Source: Lachnoclostridium sp. UBA1781 (GTDB lineage Bacteria; Bacillota; Clostridia; Lachnospirales; Lachnospiraceae). From it: a stretch of DNA of 17,203 bases. Under the pieces are notes generated by a model. It was not told the origin of the DNA. It worked only from the letters and a program-made list of their open reading frames with translations, and searched no databases. The stretch spans positions 1-17,203 of the forward strand of contig DCGJ01000022.1 in NCBI GenBank assembly GCA_002315495.1, written 5' to 3'. Every line of letters starts with the position of its first letter. Position 1 is the stretch's first letter. This document shows, piece by piece, positions 1-6,669 of this stretch. Position numbers and translations under genes: made by a program.

Positions 1-26
1 CGCCGGTTCAAATCCGGCTCGCGCCT
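1..26 (+). tRNA. 3' end of a tRNA, probably tRNA-Cys (5' part outside window)
   Basis: Positions 2-18 form a complete T arm: a 5-bp GCCGG/CCGGC stem around the TTCAAAT loop. They are followed by seven acceptor-strand bases (TCGCGCC, 19-25) and a T at the discriminator position (26). The matching 5' acceptor strand would read GGCGCGA. A U73 discriminator with a GGCGCGA-type acceptor fits bacterial tRNA-Cys, although some tRNA-Gly also carry U73. CCA is not encoded, since GACT follows. The anticodon lies outside the window, so the amino-acid identity is inferred. Confidence 0.75.
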
Positions 27-35
27 GACTCGAAG

Positions 36-71
36 AAAGAATCGCAAATCATTTGATTTGCGATTCTTTTT
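36..71 (+). terminator. Rho-independent terminator after the tRNA
   Basis: A perfect 13-bp stem (38-50 with 55-67) closes a 4-base ATTT loop and runs into a T tract (67-71). It sits 10 bases after the tRNA and should end its transcript. The A-rich left flank could also give a usable T tract on the opposite strand. Confidence 0.85.
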
Positions 72-90
72 GTATCGTAGGCACAATAAC

Positions 91-120
91 AGAAGGACAC
101 GGCGTAAACCGTGTCCTTCT
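91..120. terminator. Hairpin between the tRNA unit and the leftward capA-family gene
   Basis: A perfect 12-bp inverted repeat (91-102 with 109-120, GC-rich core GGACACGG) has a 6-base loop. It lies five bases past the stop codon of the leftward capA-family gene and is probably that gene's terminator. Neither strand has a strong T run after the stem, so its efficiency is uncertain. Confidence 0.6.
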
Positions 121-125
121 TTATG

Positions 126-1177
126 TTAGTTAGTTTCTTTTTCTGTCACCAAACCATCTTCTGCAATCGAAACATTTTTTGAGATTTCTTCCAGATGAGA
201 GAATATTCGATTTCGGTTGTCCGAACCTAAAGGCGCGAATTTCGTATCGTTGTTCTTGTGCACCGCCGGAACCAGGGAAAGTTCCAGATGAGATTCCAGG
301 TTATTGCCATAAATATGAATCTGTGCGACGAGAATATCGACCTCCATGCCATTGAACCAAAAGTTACTTAGACTGTATACAATCGGTTTATGATTATAGA
401 AACCAAGTGGCTGCAGACAGTGGGAATGCGCTCCGATGATGGCGTCCGCTCCCGCGTCTAAGTAGGTTTTTGCGGTTGAAATCTGGACAGATTCAAGCTG
501 CTCACTGTACTCTGTGCCCCAATGCAGAATTGCGATGACATAGTCCGCATTTGTCAAGGTTTCCATCGTATCCAGAGCGGCTTCCGGCCCGTAATCGTAC
601 ATGTGGTTATTGGCCAGAGTTACCACATCGACACCGAGTTCTTGCATGATGTAGACGCTCTCAGGCTTCGCGCGAAACGTAAACATCTTATTGGCGAGGG
701 GCGTCCCCCTGTTAGAATACGGAAATTCGTTATTCACGCAGGTTACGTCTGCTTCGTTTAAAATATCGATAAGTTCTTGGGAAATGGTGTTACTCAGAAC
801 GCCACCCTTGTATTTTAATCGGTTGAGACATAAGCCGCCATCGTCGAGATTAATGTCTCCACAGAAGCAAAGCGTGATGTCAAATTCGCCCAAATCCGGC
901 GTCGGCGTGATGGTCGGTGTTGGCGTAGGAGTGCTTGTGGACGCGACTACAACAATCCGAGTTGGAACGGCTGTCGGACTGTTTTGCGCAAGCAGAACCG
1001 AGTCCGTAGCCGAAGCTTCAGGGCGGCCGCATTTTGCGTAAGTTTCGGATAGGCAAATGCCATGAAACCCGAAAAGACCAGAAAACCACTCACAAGAATT
1101 AGTAGCAGATATGCCCATCGTCGCCGACGAAGCAATTGCTTTCGGCGCGAAGAATATTGTGATACAGATGGATTCAT
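126..1177 (-). pseudogene. Decayed CapA-family (PGA_cap) membrane-anchored protein
   Basis: This is a CapA/PgsA-type metallophosphatase-like protein, a family linked to poly-gamma-glutamate and capsule synthesis at the cell surface. The natural start is the ATG at 1175-1177, with a GAGG five bases upstream. It begins a basic N terminus (SRRKQLLRRRRW) and a hydrophobic anchor (AYLLLILVSGFLVFSGFMAF). That frame is lost near 1021-1030; restoring one C joins it to the Thr-Pro-rich linker (STPTPTPTITPTP) and the CapA domain. Family motifs remain: CGDINLDD, NNEFPYSNRG, LANNHMYDYG, LHWGTEYS, GAHSHCLQPL and YSLSNFWFNG. Between LANNHMYDYG and LHWGTEYS the domain is about 70 residues shorter than usual, with the join near 545-560. 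A 367-residue reading frame entered at 1229 bypasses the shift but lacks the anchor, so I treat the gene as broken. The family call is firm. Whether the frameshift is biological or an assembly error is open. Confidence 0.75.
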
Positions 1178-1332
1178 ATAACCTCATATTTATTGGTGTT
1201 TTGTAATGATGCAACGTGGTCGCATACAAGGTTATGTATCACTTCTTATGGGTTATTGCAAGGAAGTTGTCAGAATAAGAAAGTACGATTTCGATGCTGA
1301 ATCTTCAAAGGTTTTCAAGTGTGCAAACTGTA

Positions 1333-1361
1333 TTTATATCATATCATGGTTATGATATAAT
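1333..1361. promoter_or_regulatory. Palindromic AT-rich element with divergent extended -10 sequences
   Basis: A perfect 9-bp inverted repeat (1335-1343 TATATCATA, 1351-1359 TATGATATA) has a 7-base centre. Each arm contains an extended -10: TGATATAAT on the plus strand (1353-1361) and TGATATAAA on the minus strand (1341-1333). No good -35 hexamer lies at the usual distance on either side. The element sits between the leftward capA-family gene and the rightward remnants, so it could be a shared divergent promoter or operator. The palindrome is seen directly; promoter activity is inferred. Confidence 0.4.
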
Positions 1362-1404
1362 ATCTCTTGTGGATTTATAGTTCGATGGGAAACTGCGGGT
1401 TTGA

Positions 1405-1566
1405 GTTATAGAGGAGTTCAGCCACGAATATGGCTGGACCGGGCTGCCGGGATATTATGTATTAAGCCCTGATGGAATAGTCCTTTTGGTGATTCTTGTT
1501 ATTACAATGATATATTGGATTATGCTGAACAAGTCCCCGCGTGAAGTTGTGTGTGACACCGAATAG
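1405..1566 (+). pseudogene. Orphan C-terminal fragment of an unrecognised membrane protein
   Basis: An open stretch of 53 codons begins right after a TGA (1402-1404) and ends at TAG (1564-1566). It has no ATG near its 5' end. The translation runs from EEFSHEYGWTGLPGYYV through a convincing transmembrane segment (IVLLVILVITMIYWIML) to a short polar tail (NKSPREVVCDTE). The clean hydrophobic segment and polar tail look like the C terminus of a once longer protein. I do not recognise the family. It lies between two other damaged genes, which supports reading it as a remnant, but a chance open frame cannot be excluded. Confidence 0.3.
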
Positions 1567-1669
1567 AGATATACAGCTTGCGCGGATGAATTCGCTGTTT
1601 ATTAAATACATGAATTGTAAGAAATATACGATGACAATAATATAATACATTATTTCGAGGGAAAAATAA

Positions 1670-1786
1670 GTGAAAAACAATGACTTGAAAGAGCAAAAGA
1701 AGACGAAATTAATTTAGAAAAAAGTCATTCGAATTATAGTTATTGCATCCATTTTCAGCCTTCTTCTTGCCGGCATCTTTTGGCAG
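1670..1786 (+). pseudogene. Severed N-terminal anchor region of the alpha/beta hydrolase gene
   Basis: A GTG at 1670 with GAGGG eight bases upstream opens a frame reading (M)KNNDLKEQKKTKLI and then meets TAG at 1715-1717. Beyond the TAG the same frame continues without a break through KKVIRIIVIASIFSLLLAGI, a textbook signal anchor, into the hydrolase at 1787. The layout (ribosome binding site, short charged tail, anchor, enzyme domain) is what an intact membrane-anchored or secreted hydrolase would have. The amber codon therefore looks like a nonsense mutation of a Lys (AAG) or Gln (CAG) codon. Readthrough or sequence error are alternatives. Confidence 0.65.
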
Positions 1787-2692
1787 GTGGTTATGGATCG
1801 GAAGAAAACTGACCTACGGGTGATGCCCGGAGTTCTGGTTGATGTGGGCAGTTATCAATGCCACGCATACATGAAAGGGCAGGGGGATGCTGCGATGGTG
1901 TTTATTGCAGGAAGCGGAACCCCGTGCGCATTTACCGATTTCTACGGGCTTCAGGAACATTTTTCGAAAGACTACCTGACGGTCAGCTTCGACCACGCGG
2001 GAAGTGGCTTTAGCTCGAAGACGGAGGAGCCGCGAACAATCGAGAATCTGACGGCTGAGCTTGAGCGGCTGATTGATTCCGTTGCGTCGGAGAAGGAAGT
2101 GATTCTGGTAAGTCATTCCCTGGGCTCACTGGAAGCGATTGCCTACGCTAAGAAGCATCCGGAGCGCGTCAAATGCATCATTTTCCTCGATGGAGGAAGC
2201 CCGGAGTACTACGCGTCGCACGGGGAACTGGGAGCAAAGCTTTTAAACCGTGGCAGCGCATTTTTACGATTTATGGGGTGGAATCGACTAGTAGGAACTC
2301 TTGGTGTGAAGCTGCCATTCTACGGAGAAAATGAGCGATACGAAAAGCTTTCGGAGGAAGTAAAGCCCTTGGATGAAGCAATGTTTTACCATTTTACAGG
2401 CAATCCCGAGACACTTCACTCAATCGACATGATTCAGGAAAATGCGGCAATTGTTTCCGAAGATGCCAATCTCGTGAGCATTCCGCTACTTATCATTGGA
2501 ACGGAAGGCGACAAGGAGTGGACGGATGACCACGAGGAGCTTGCAAAGCTCTCGAGCAATTCGAGAGTTGAGGTGATAGCGGGTGCGAGTCACTATTTAC
2601 ATTGGAGTAACCGGGAGGACGTTGTAGGTTTTATGGAGGAGTTTTTTGAGGAACTTTTTGTGGAACAAAGGCGCAATAAAGGGGTTCAATAA
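1787..2692 (+). CDS. Alpha/beta hydrolase, catalytic domain (N-terminal anchor cut off by a stop codon)
   Basis: This is an alpha/beta-hydrolase-fold enzyme of unknown substrate; an esterase-like or related hydrolytic role is the general family expectation. Counting from the GTG at 1787, the oxyanion-loop segment is AGSGTP (41-46), the nucleophile elbow is SHSLGS (Ser111), an acid candidate is Asp242 in GTEGDKEW, and the catalytic His is His269 in GASHYLHW. The catalytic domain is complete at about 300 residues. The upstream in-frame anchor (1718-1786) shows that the ancestral protein was membrane-attached and probably acted outside the cytoplasm. With the TAG at 1715 only an internal start (GTG 1787 or ATG 1793, both with weak ribosome binding sites) could yield product, and that product would stay in the cytosol. 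It may well be a pseudogene. The C-terminal codons overlap an 11-bp tandem repeat. Confidence 0.75.
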   Translation: MVMDRKKTDLRVMPGVLVDVGSYQCHAYMKGQGDAAMVFIAGSGTPCAFTDFYGLQEHFSKDYLTVSFDHAGSGFSSKTEEPRTIENLTAELERLIDSVASEKEVILVSHSLGSLEAIAYAKKHPERVKCIIFLDGGSPEYYASHGELGAKLLNRGSAFLRFMGWNRLVGTLGVKLPFYGENERYEKLSEEVKPLDEAMFYHFTGNPETLHSIDMIQENAAIVSEDANLVSIPLLIIGTEGDKEWTDDHEELAKLSSNSRVEVIAGASHYLHWSNREDVVGFMEEFFEELFVEQRRNKGVQ

Positions 2693-2731
2693 AAGGTTAA
2701 TAAAGTCCCAATAAAGTCTCGATAAAGTCTC
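2675..2731. repeat. 11-bp tandem repeat, about five copies
   Basis: Copies with consensus AATAAAGTCTC follow one another: AATAAAGGGGTTC (2675-2687), AATAAAAGGTT (2688-2698), AATAAAGTCCC (2699-2709), AATAAAGTCTC (2710-2720) and GATAAAGTCTC (2721-2731). The last three are near-identical; the first two are diverged and encode the end of the hydrolase, including its TAA. Copy number in such arrays often varies between strains. Confidence 0.75.
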
Positions 2732-2759
2732 GGGAACAAGCGCCCCGGAAATGCGGAAA

Positions 2760-2789
2760 AGAGCCGCTAGACTTGACTTTTGCGGCTCT
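2760..2789. other. 8-bp hairpin overlapping the operon promoter
   Basis: AGAGCCGC (2760-2767) pairs with GCGGCTCT (2782-2789) across a 14-base loop. No T run follows on the plus strand, so it is a poor rightward terminator. Read on the minus strand, the stem is followed by TTTT. The -35 hexamer of the putative operon promoter lies inside the loop, so the element might be an operator or simply an old terminator overlapped by the promoter. Confidence 0.5.
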
Positions 2790-2801
2790 CAGTTGTAGTA
2801 T
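2773..2801 (+). promoter_or_regulatory. Putative sigma-A promoter of the polysaccharide operon
   Basis: TTGACT (2773-2778) and TAGTAT (2796-2801) are separated by an ideal 17 bases. Transcription would start near 2808, about 25 bases before the rmlB start codon. It is the only sizeable gap before the gene block, and no later gap is long enough for an obvious second promoter. Confidence 0.5.
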
Positions 2802-2833
2802 AAACGTAGAATGTATAAATAATTGGAGGTACT

Positions 2834-3913
2834 ATGCGAACTTACTTAGTTACAGGTGGAGCCGGGTTCATTGGCTCGAACTATATTCATTACATGTTTA
2901 GAAAGTATGGAAACGATATTCGAATCATTAATGTGGACTGTTTGACCTATGCCGGTAATCTTGAAAACCTTCTGGATGTAGAGAAACTTGAGAATTATAC
3001 CTTCGTTAAGGCAGATATTACCGATAGGGATGCAATTGAAAAAATATTCGCTGAGAATGACATCGACCGAGTGGTTCATTTCGCAGCTGAAAGCCATGTT
3101 GACAGAAGTATTCGTAACCCTGAAGTATTTGTAAATACCAATGTTCTTGGAACGGCAGTTATGCTGAACTCGGCAAAGAAGGCCTGGGAGCTTCCGGACG
3201 GAACCTTCAAGGCTGACAAGAAGTTCCTTCACGTATCGACCGATGAGGTATACGGATCCCTTCCGGATGACGACAACGCATTTTTCTACGAAACATCCCC
3301 AATTGATCCGCACAGCCCATACTCTGCCAGCAAGGCTTCCTCTGATATGTTGGTAAAGGCGTACATTGACACCTATCATTTTCCTGCAAACATTACGAAC
3401 TGCAGCAACAACTACGGCCCATATCAGTTCCCGGAAAAGTTGATTCCGTTAATTATCAACAATGCTCTTCACGGAAAGAAGTTGCCGGTGTATGGAGATG
3501 GCAAGAATGTTCGTGACTGGCTCTACGTGGATGACCATGCAAAAGCAATTGATATGGTTCAGGAGCAGGGACGTCTTGGTGAGAGATATAATATTGGTGG
3601 TCACAACGAGAAGCAGAACATTGAAATTATCAAGATCATCCTCGATACTCTTCAGGATATGCTTCCTGAGAATGATCCAAGAAAAGCACATATCAACGAA
3701 GAATTGATTACTTATGTTGCTGACCGCAAGGGACATGATCGTCGCTATGCGATTGCCCCGGATAAGATTAAGGCCGAAATTGGCTGGGAACCGGAAACCA
3801 TGTTCAAGGAAGGAATCCGCAAAACCATCGCTTGGTTTTTTGAAAATGCGGACTGGATGGAGCATGTAACCAGCGGTGACTATCAGAAGTATTATAGTGA
3901 GATGTATAAGTAA
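2834..3913 (+). CDS. rmlB: dTDP-glucose 4,6-dehydratase
   Basis: RmlB converts dTDP-glucose to dTDP-4-keto-6-deoxyglucose, the branch point for dTDP-rhamnose and dTDP-3-amino-3,6-dideoxyhexoses. It is a cytoplasmic extended SDR. The NAD-binding motif GGAGFIGS is at residues 8-15. AAESHVDRSI (84-93) and the active-site HVSTDEVYG (Thr136, Asp137, Glu138) follow, with the YxxxK pair at Tyr163 and Lys167 in SPYSASK. The family block DRKGHDRRYA is at 297-306. The length of 359 residues is normal. GGAGG at 2825-2829 fixes the ATG start. It is the first gene of the operon, and its RmlA partner lies about 11 kb downstream in the same block. The TDE triad separates it from UDP-sugar epimerases, so the call is firm. 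Confidence 0.95.
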   Translation: MRTYLVTGGAGFIGSNYIHYMFRKYGNDIRIINVDCLTYAGNLENLLDVEKLENYTFVKADITDRDAIEKIFAENDIDRVVHFAAESHVDRSIRNPEVFVNTNVLGTAVMLNSAKKAWELPDGTFKADKKFLHVSTDEVYGSLPDDDNAFFYETSPIDPHSPYSASKASSDMLVKAYIDTYHFPANITNCSNNYGPYQFPEKLIPLIINNALHGKKLPVYGDGKNVRDWLYVDDHAKAIDMVQEQGRLGERYNIGGHNEKQNIEIIKIILDTLQDMLPENDPRKAHINEELITYVADRKGHDRRYAIAPDKIKAEIGWEPETMFKEGIRKTIAWFFENADWMEHVTSGDYQKYYSEMYK

Positions 3914-3933
3914 ATAGATTTAATGAGGGAAAT

Positions 3934-5112
3934 ATGAAGCATATTGATCCGGAAAAATCAGTTGTTCTTGTTACTCACGACTTATCAGAAACCGGCGGAC
4001 CGATTCTTACAAGAAAAATTGCTGAATGTTTAAAAGGGCGAGGTTATTACGTTGTCCTTGTCTCGCTTCGAAAGCGCGGTAGGGATACAGGATTTCGTCC
4101 CTATTGTGATGAACTCCTTTATGCTGATAAAACCTATGATTTGCTTGGAAAGGCTCTACGCCACACCGGCCATAGCGTTGCGAACAGGCAAAGCAAGATT
4201 CTGAATAAAGTGGTTTCAAGACTTGCCCGACGAGGGTTTCGCTATGTTGTTTTGAATACGGTCGTTAGTGGAATTGCAGTTCCAGCATTTCGAAAATATG
4301 ATTTCCGAATCGTGTCTTTGATTCACGAAATGAGGGGAGCGTGCAAACTGTTCCACGCGGAGGATATCATTCAAAACATAGCTCAGATGGCGGATGTGAT
4401 TGTATTTCCATCAGAACTTGCAAAACATGATTTTTGTTCTTTTGCCGAAAAGCTATCGGCAAAGACAGTGATTCAACCGCAGGGCTATTATCACAGCTTC
4501 TTTCCGGAAGATGATCATGAAGAGGCCAGAAAGGATTTGTGCAAGCAACTTGGCTTACCCGAACAAACCCGTTTTATGGTTGGCGCCGGAACGATATGTT
4601 TTCACAAGGGAAACGATCTGTTACCCCTCGTGGCACACGAAACAAGGAGTGTTGAGAATCTCCATTTTCTATGGCTCGGAAGCCCTGCAGATGATGCCTT
4701 TTGTGCGCATTTTGAGGCAATGGCAGAACGGCTTGACGTTGCCAACCGAATTCACTATCTGGGGTATGTTCGGGATGAAAAAGCATATGCACGTATCCTC
4801 TGTGGATGTGATGCATTTTTGCTTCTTTCCCGTGAAGATACATTCCCATCGGTAATGATGGAGGCGGCAGCCGCGCATTTGCCGATTGTAGCTTTTGACG
4901 GGTGCGGAGGCGCACATGATTTTCTCTCGGAGGAACATGGGTACTTGATTCCTTATATGAATATTGAGGGATTTTCGAGAACAGCACTTGGAATTGCAAC
5001 AGGACAAATGTCAACCGAGAGGGTGTGCCGAAGGGCGTTTGAACGTGTAAAAAAAGACTTTGTTTTTGAGAACTATGTCGAAATCATTACGAGAGAACTT
5101 TTTGGAGAATAG
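3934..5112 (+). CDS. Glycosyltransferase, GT4-like (GT-B fold)
   Basis: This is a retaining-type glycosyltransferase expected to add one sugar to a lipid-linked glycan at the cytoplasmic face of the membrane. The N-terminal acceptor domain starts with VVLVTHDLSETGGP (10-23), the Gly-rich loop typical of GT4 enzymes. The C-terminal donor domain has GAGTICFHKGNDLL (217-230), then HYLGYVRD (274-281). It ends with the conserved DTFPSVMMEA (302-311), where Asp302 and Glu310 match the (D/E)x7E donor-binding pattern. The length of 392 residues is usual. It begins 20 bases after rmlB with a GAGGGA-type ribosome binding site. The sugar donor and the acceptor cannot be read from sequence. The following three genes make an aminosugar that it might use. 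Confidence 0.85.
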   Translation: MKHIDPEKSVVLVTHDLSETGGPILTRKIAECLKGRGYYVVLVSLRKRGRDTGFRPYCDELLYADKTYDLLGKALRHTGHSVANRQSKILNKVVSRLARRGFRYVVLNTVVSGIAVPAFRKYDFRIVSLIHEMRGACKLFHAEDIIQNIAQMADVIVFPSELAKHDFCSFAEKLSAKTVIQPQGYYHSFFPEDDHEEARKDLCKQLGLPEQTRFMVGAGTICFHKGNDLLPLVAHETRSVENLHFLWLGSPADDAFCAHFEAMAERLDVANRIHYLGYVRDEKAYARILCGCDAFLLLSREDTFPSVMMEAAAAHLPIVAFDGCGGAHDFLSEEHGYLIPYMNIEGFSRTALGIATGQMSTERVCRRAFERVKKDFVFENYVEIITRELFGE

Positions 5113-5123
5113 AAAGGGCAGAA

Positions 5124-5573
5124 ATGAAAAACGTTGGTATCATAAACTTTACAAAGCATTCCGATAATTATGGAGAACTCATTGCATTAGAGGAACTCAG
5201 GGATATTCCGTTTCAGGTGAAGCGAGTGTATTATATCTATGATGTGCAAGAGGGAGTCCGTCGCGGGTTCCATTCGCACAGAGATCTGCATCAGGTATTA
5301 ATCTGCCCACACGGAAAGGTGAAGATTTTGGTGAAAACTCCTACGGAAGAGGAGGTAATTGTTCTTGATGATCCATCCAAAGGCTTATATATTGGACCGA
5401 TGGTTTGGAGAGAAATGTATGACTTTGAAGACGGTGGTGTATTGTTAGTGCTTGCTTCAGAGTACTACACGGTTTCCGATTATATTCGTGACTATTCGGA
5501 ATACGAGAAGGAAGCACTTGAGCATAAGTTTGAAGATTGCGAGAATTTACTTCTCGCTAAAGAAAGGAAGTAA
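5124..5573 (+). CDS. dTDP-4-keto-6-deoxyglucose 3,4-ketoisomerase (FdtA/QdtA type)
   Basis: This small cupin-like (WxcM-like) isomerase moves the keto group of dTDP-4-keto-6-deoxyglucose from C4 to C3, setting up amination at C3. The family signature is clear: KRVYYIYDV (33-41), then RGFHSHRDLHQVLIC (47-61) with the two active-site histidines at His50 and His52. GLYIGPMVWREMYDF (87-101) and VLASEYYTVSDYIR (109-122) follow. The length of 149 residues is usual. FdtA and QdtA yield epimeric products (galacto or gluco at C4), and I cannot tell which this is. In the N-terminal strand it reads DNYGELIALEE where the FdtA sequence I recall has an SRG-type segment, which may matter for that choice. 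It sits directly before its aminotransferase partner. Confidence 0.88.
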   Translation: MKNVGIINFTKHSDNYGELIALEELRDIPFQVKRVYYIYDVQEGVRRGFHSHRDLHQVLICPHGKVKILVKTPTEEEVIVLDDPSKGLYIGPMVWREMYDFEDGGVLLVLASEYYTVSDYIRDYSEYEKEALEHKFEDCENLLLAKERK

Positions 5574-5578
5574 TATAA

Positions 5579-6667
5579 ATGAAGGTTCCATTTTCCACAT
5601 TTTCTGTTTTGCACGGTGAAGTTCGAGATGAAATGATTGCCGCATTTACAAAGGTATATGACAAGGGCTGGTTCATCCAGGGTGAGGAGTGCGCAGCATT
5701 TGAAAAAGAGTTTGCACAGTATTGCAACCGCGACTACTGTGTTGGATGTGCAACCGGCTTGGATGCCATCTATTTGATCCTTAAGGCCATGGGTATTAAG
5801 GCAGGAGATGAAGTTATCTGTCCATCCAATACCTTTATTGCAACCGTTCTCGCGGTAAGTTATACTGGCGCAACCCCTGTATTGGTCGAGCCGGATGAAG
5901 TTACCTATAACATGTGCGGAAAAGGACTTGAGGAAGCCTTGACTGATCGCACAAAGGCAGTTATCGCAGTTCATTTGTATGGGCAGACCGCTGAAATGGA
6001 CGAAATCAAGGCATTTACAAAGGCACACAATTTGAAGTTGATTGAGGACGTTGCTCAGGCACATGGCGCGACTTACAAAGGTGTTAAAGCCGGTGATTTT
6101 GGTGACGCGGCCGCATTTAGCTTTTATCCTGGCAAAAACCTCGGAGCACTTGGCGATGGTGGGGCTGTGGTAACGGACGACAAAGAGCTTGCTGAAAAGG
6201 TTCATGCAATTGCAAATTATGGTTCTGTTGCTAAGTACAACCATCAGTACCAGGGAACGAACTCTCGTTTGGATGAGGTTCAGGCAGCCTTCTTACGTAT
6301 TAAGCTGAGAGGATTGGATGCAACAAATGCATTCCGTTGTTCCGTTGCAGAACGTTATCTGCAGAAAATCACAAATCCGAAGATTAAACTGCCGGTCATT
6401 GGCGCAAACCGCACGCATGTATGGCACCTTTTCCCGGTTATGGTTGGGGACAAGGCCGCATTTAAGGCGCATCTTGAAGCAAACGGAATCGGATACAATG
6501 AGCATTATCCTATTCCGATTCATAAACAGGGAGCATATGCCGACTGCAATCTTGGAAGCTTCCCGTTTGCAGAGTACATTTCTGCAAACGAGGTCAGTCT
6601 GCCGATGTACTACGGCATGACTGATGAAGAAGTGGACTATGTTATTGATGTTTTGAATCGATATTAA
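5579..6667 (+). CDS. PLP-dependent sugar 3-aminotransferase (FdtB/QdtB type, DegT/DnrJ/EryC1 family)
   Basis: This enzyme transfers an amino group, probably from glutamate, to the 3-keto sugar made by the ketoisomerase, giving dTDP-3-amino-3,6-dideoxyhexose. Family marks are GWFIQGEECAAFEKEFA (30-46), CATGLDAI (57-64), EDVAQAHGA (156-164; Asp157 should contact the PLP ring nitrogen) and FSFYPGKNLGALGDGGA (180-196; Lys186 is the Schiff-base lysine). NSRLDEVQAA is at 228-237. The length of 362 residues is normal. The gene starts five bases after the ketoisomerase, behind an AGGAAG ribosome binding site. The DegT family also includes other positional aminotransferases. Adjacency to an FdtA/QdtA-type enzyme is the main reason for assigning the 3-position. 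Confidence 0.88.
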   Translation: MKVPFSTFSVLHGEVRDEMIAAFTKVYDKGWFIQGEECAAFEKEFAQYCNRDYCVGCATGLDAIYLILKAMGIKAGDEVICPSNTFIATVLAVSYTGATPVLVEPDEVTYNMCGKGLEEALTDRTKAVIAVHLYGQTAEMDEIKAFTKAHNLKLIEDVAQAHGATYKGVKAGDFGDAAAFSFYPGKNLGALGDGGAVVTDDKELAEKVHAIANYGSVAKYNHQYQGTNSRLDEVQAAFLRIKLRGLDATNAFRCSVAERYLQKITNPKIKLPVIGANRTHVWHLFPVMVGDKAAFKAHLEANGIGYNEHYPIPIHKQGAYADCNLGSFPFAEYISANEVSLPMYYGMTDEEVDYVIDVLNRY

Positions 6668-6669
6668 GT

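Larger units (their letters stand above)
1178..1669. other. Intergenic stretch between the capA remnant and the hydrolase gene
   Basis: This stretch holds the 5' flank of the leftward gene, the palindromic element at 1333-1361 and the orphan membrane fragment at 1405-1566. The final 100 bases are AT-rich. They contain a consensus-like TATAAT at 1641-1646, but the nearest -35-like TTGTAA (1615-1620) is 20 bases upstream, a poor spacing. A GAGGG at 1657-1661 is a good ribosome binding site for the GTG at 1670. I see no intact gene or structured RNA here. Confidence 0.5.

Noticed and set aside
1..26. tRNA 3' end as an attachment site for an integrated element
   Set aside because: I found no second copy of the tRNA 3' end in the window and no integrase, so there is no support for an island boundary here.
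691..1041. 116-codon plus-strand frame opposite capA
   Set aside because: Its Val/Gly-rich repeat is the antisense of the Thr-Pro linker of the CapA protein.
1248..1355. Short plus-strand frame (35 codons) starting at ATG 1248
   Set aside because: It has no clear ribosome binding site or recognisable motif, and it ends inside the palindromic element; probably chance.
1462..1680. 72-codon minus-strand frame with hydrophobic residues
   Set aside because: Its hydrophobic look comes from AT-rich sequence opposite the orphan fragment and the leader of the hydrolase. I see no convincing ribosome binding site or family.
2846..3379. 177-codon open frame on the minus strand
   Set aside because: It is antisense to rmlB and has no family motif; it follows from the codon use of rmlB.
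5492..6244. 250-codon open frame on the minus strand
   Set aside because: It lies antisense to the end of the ketoisomerase and most of the aminotransferase, whose family motifs are intact. Its translation shows no recognisable domain.
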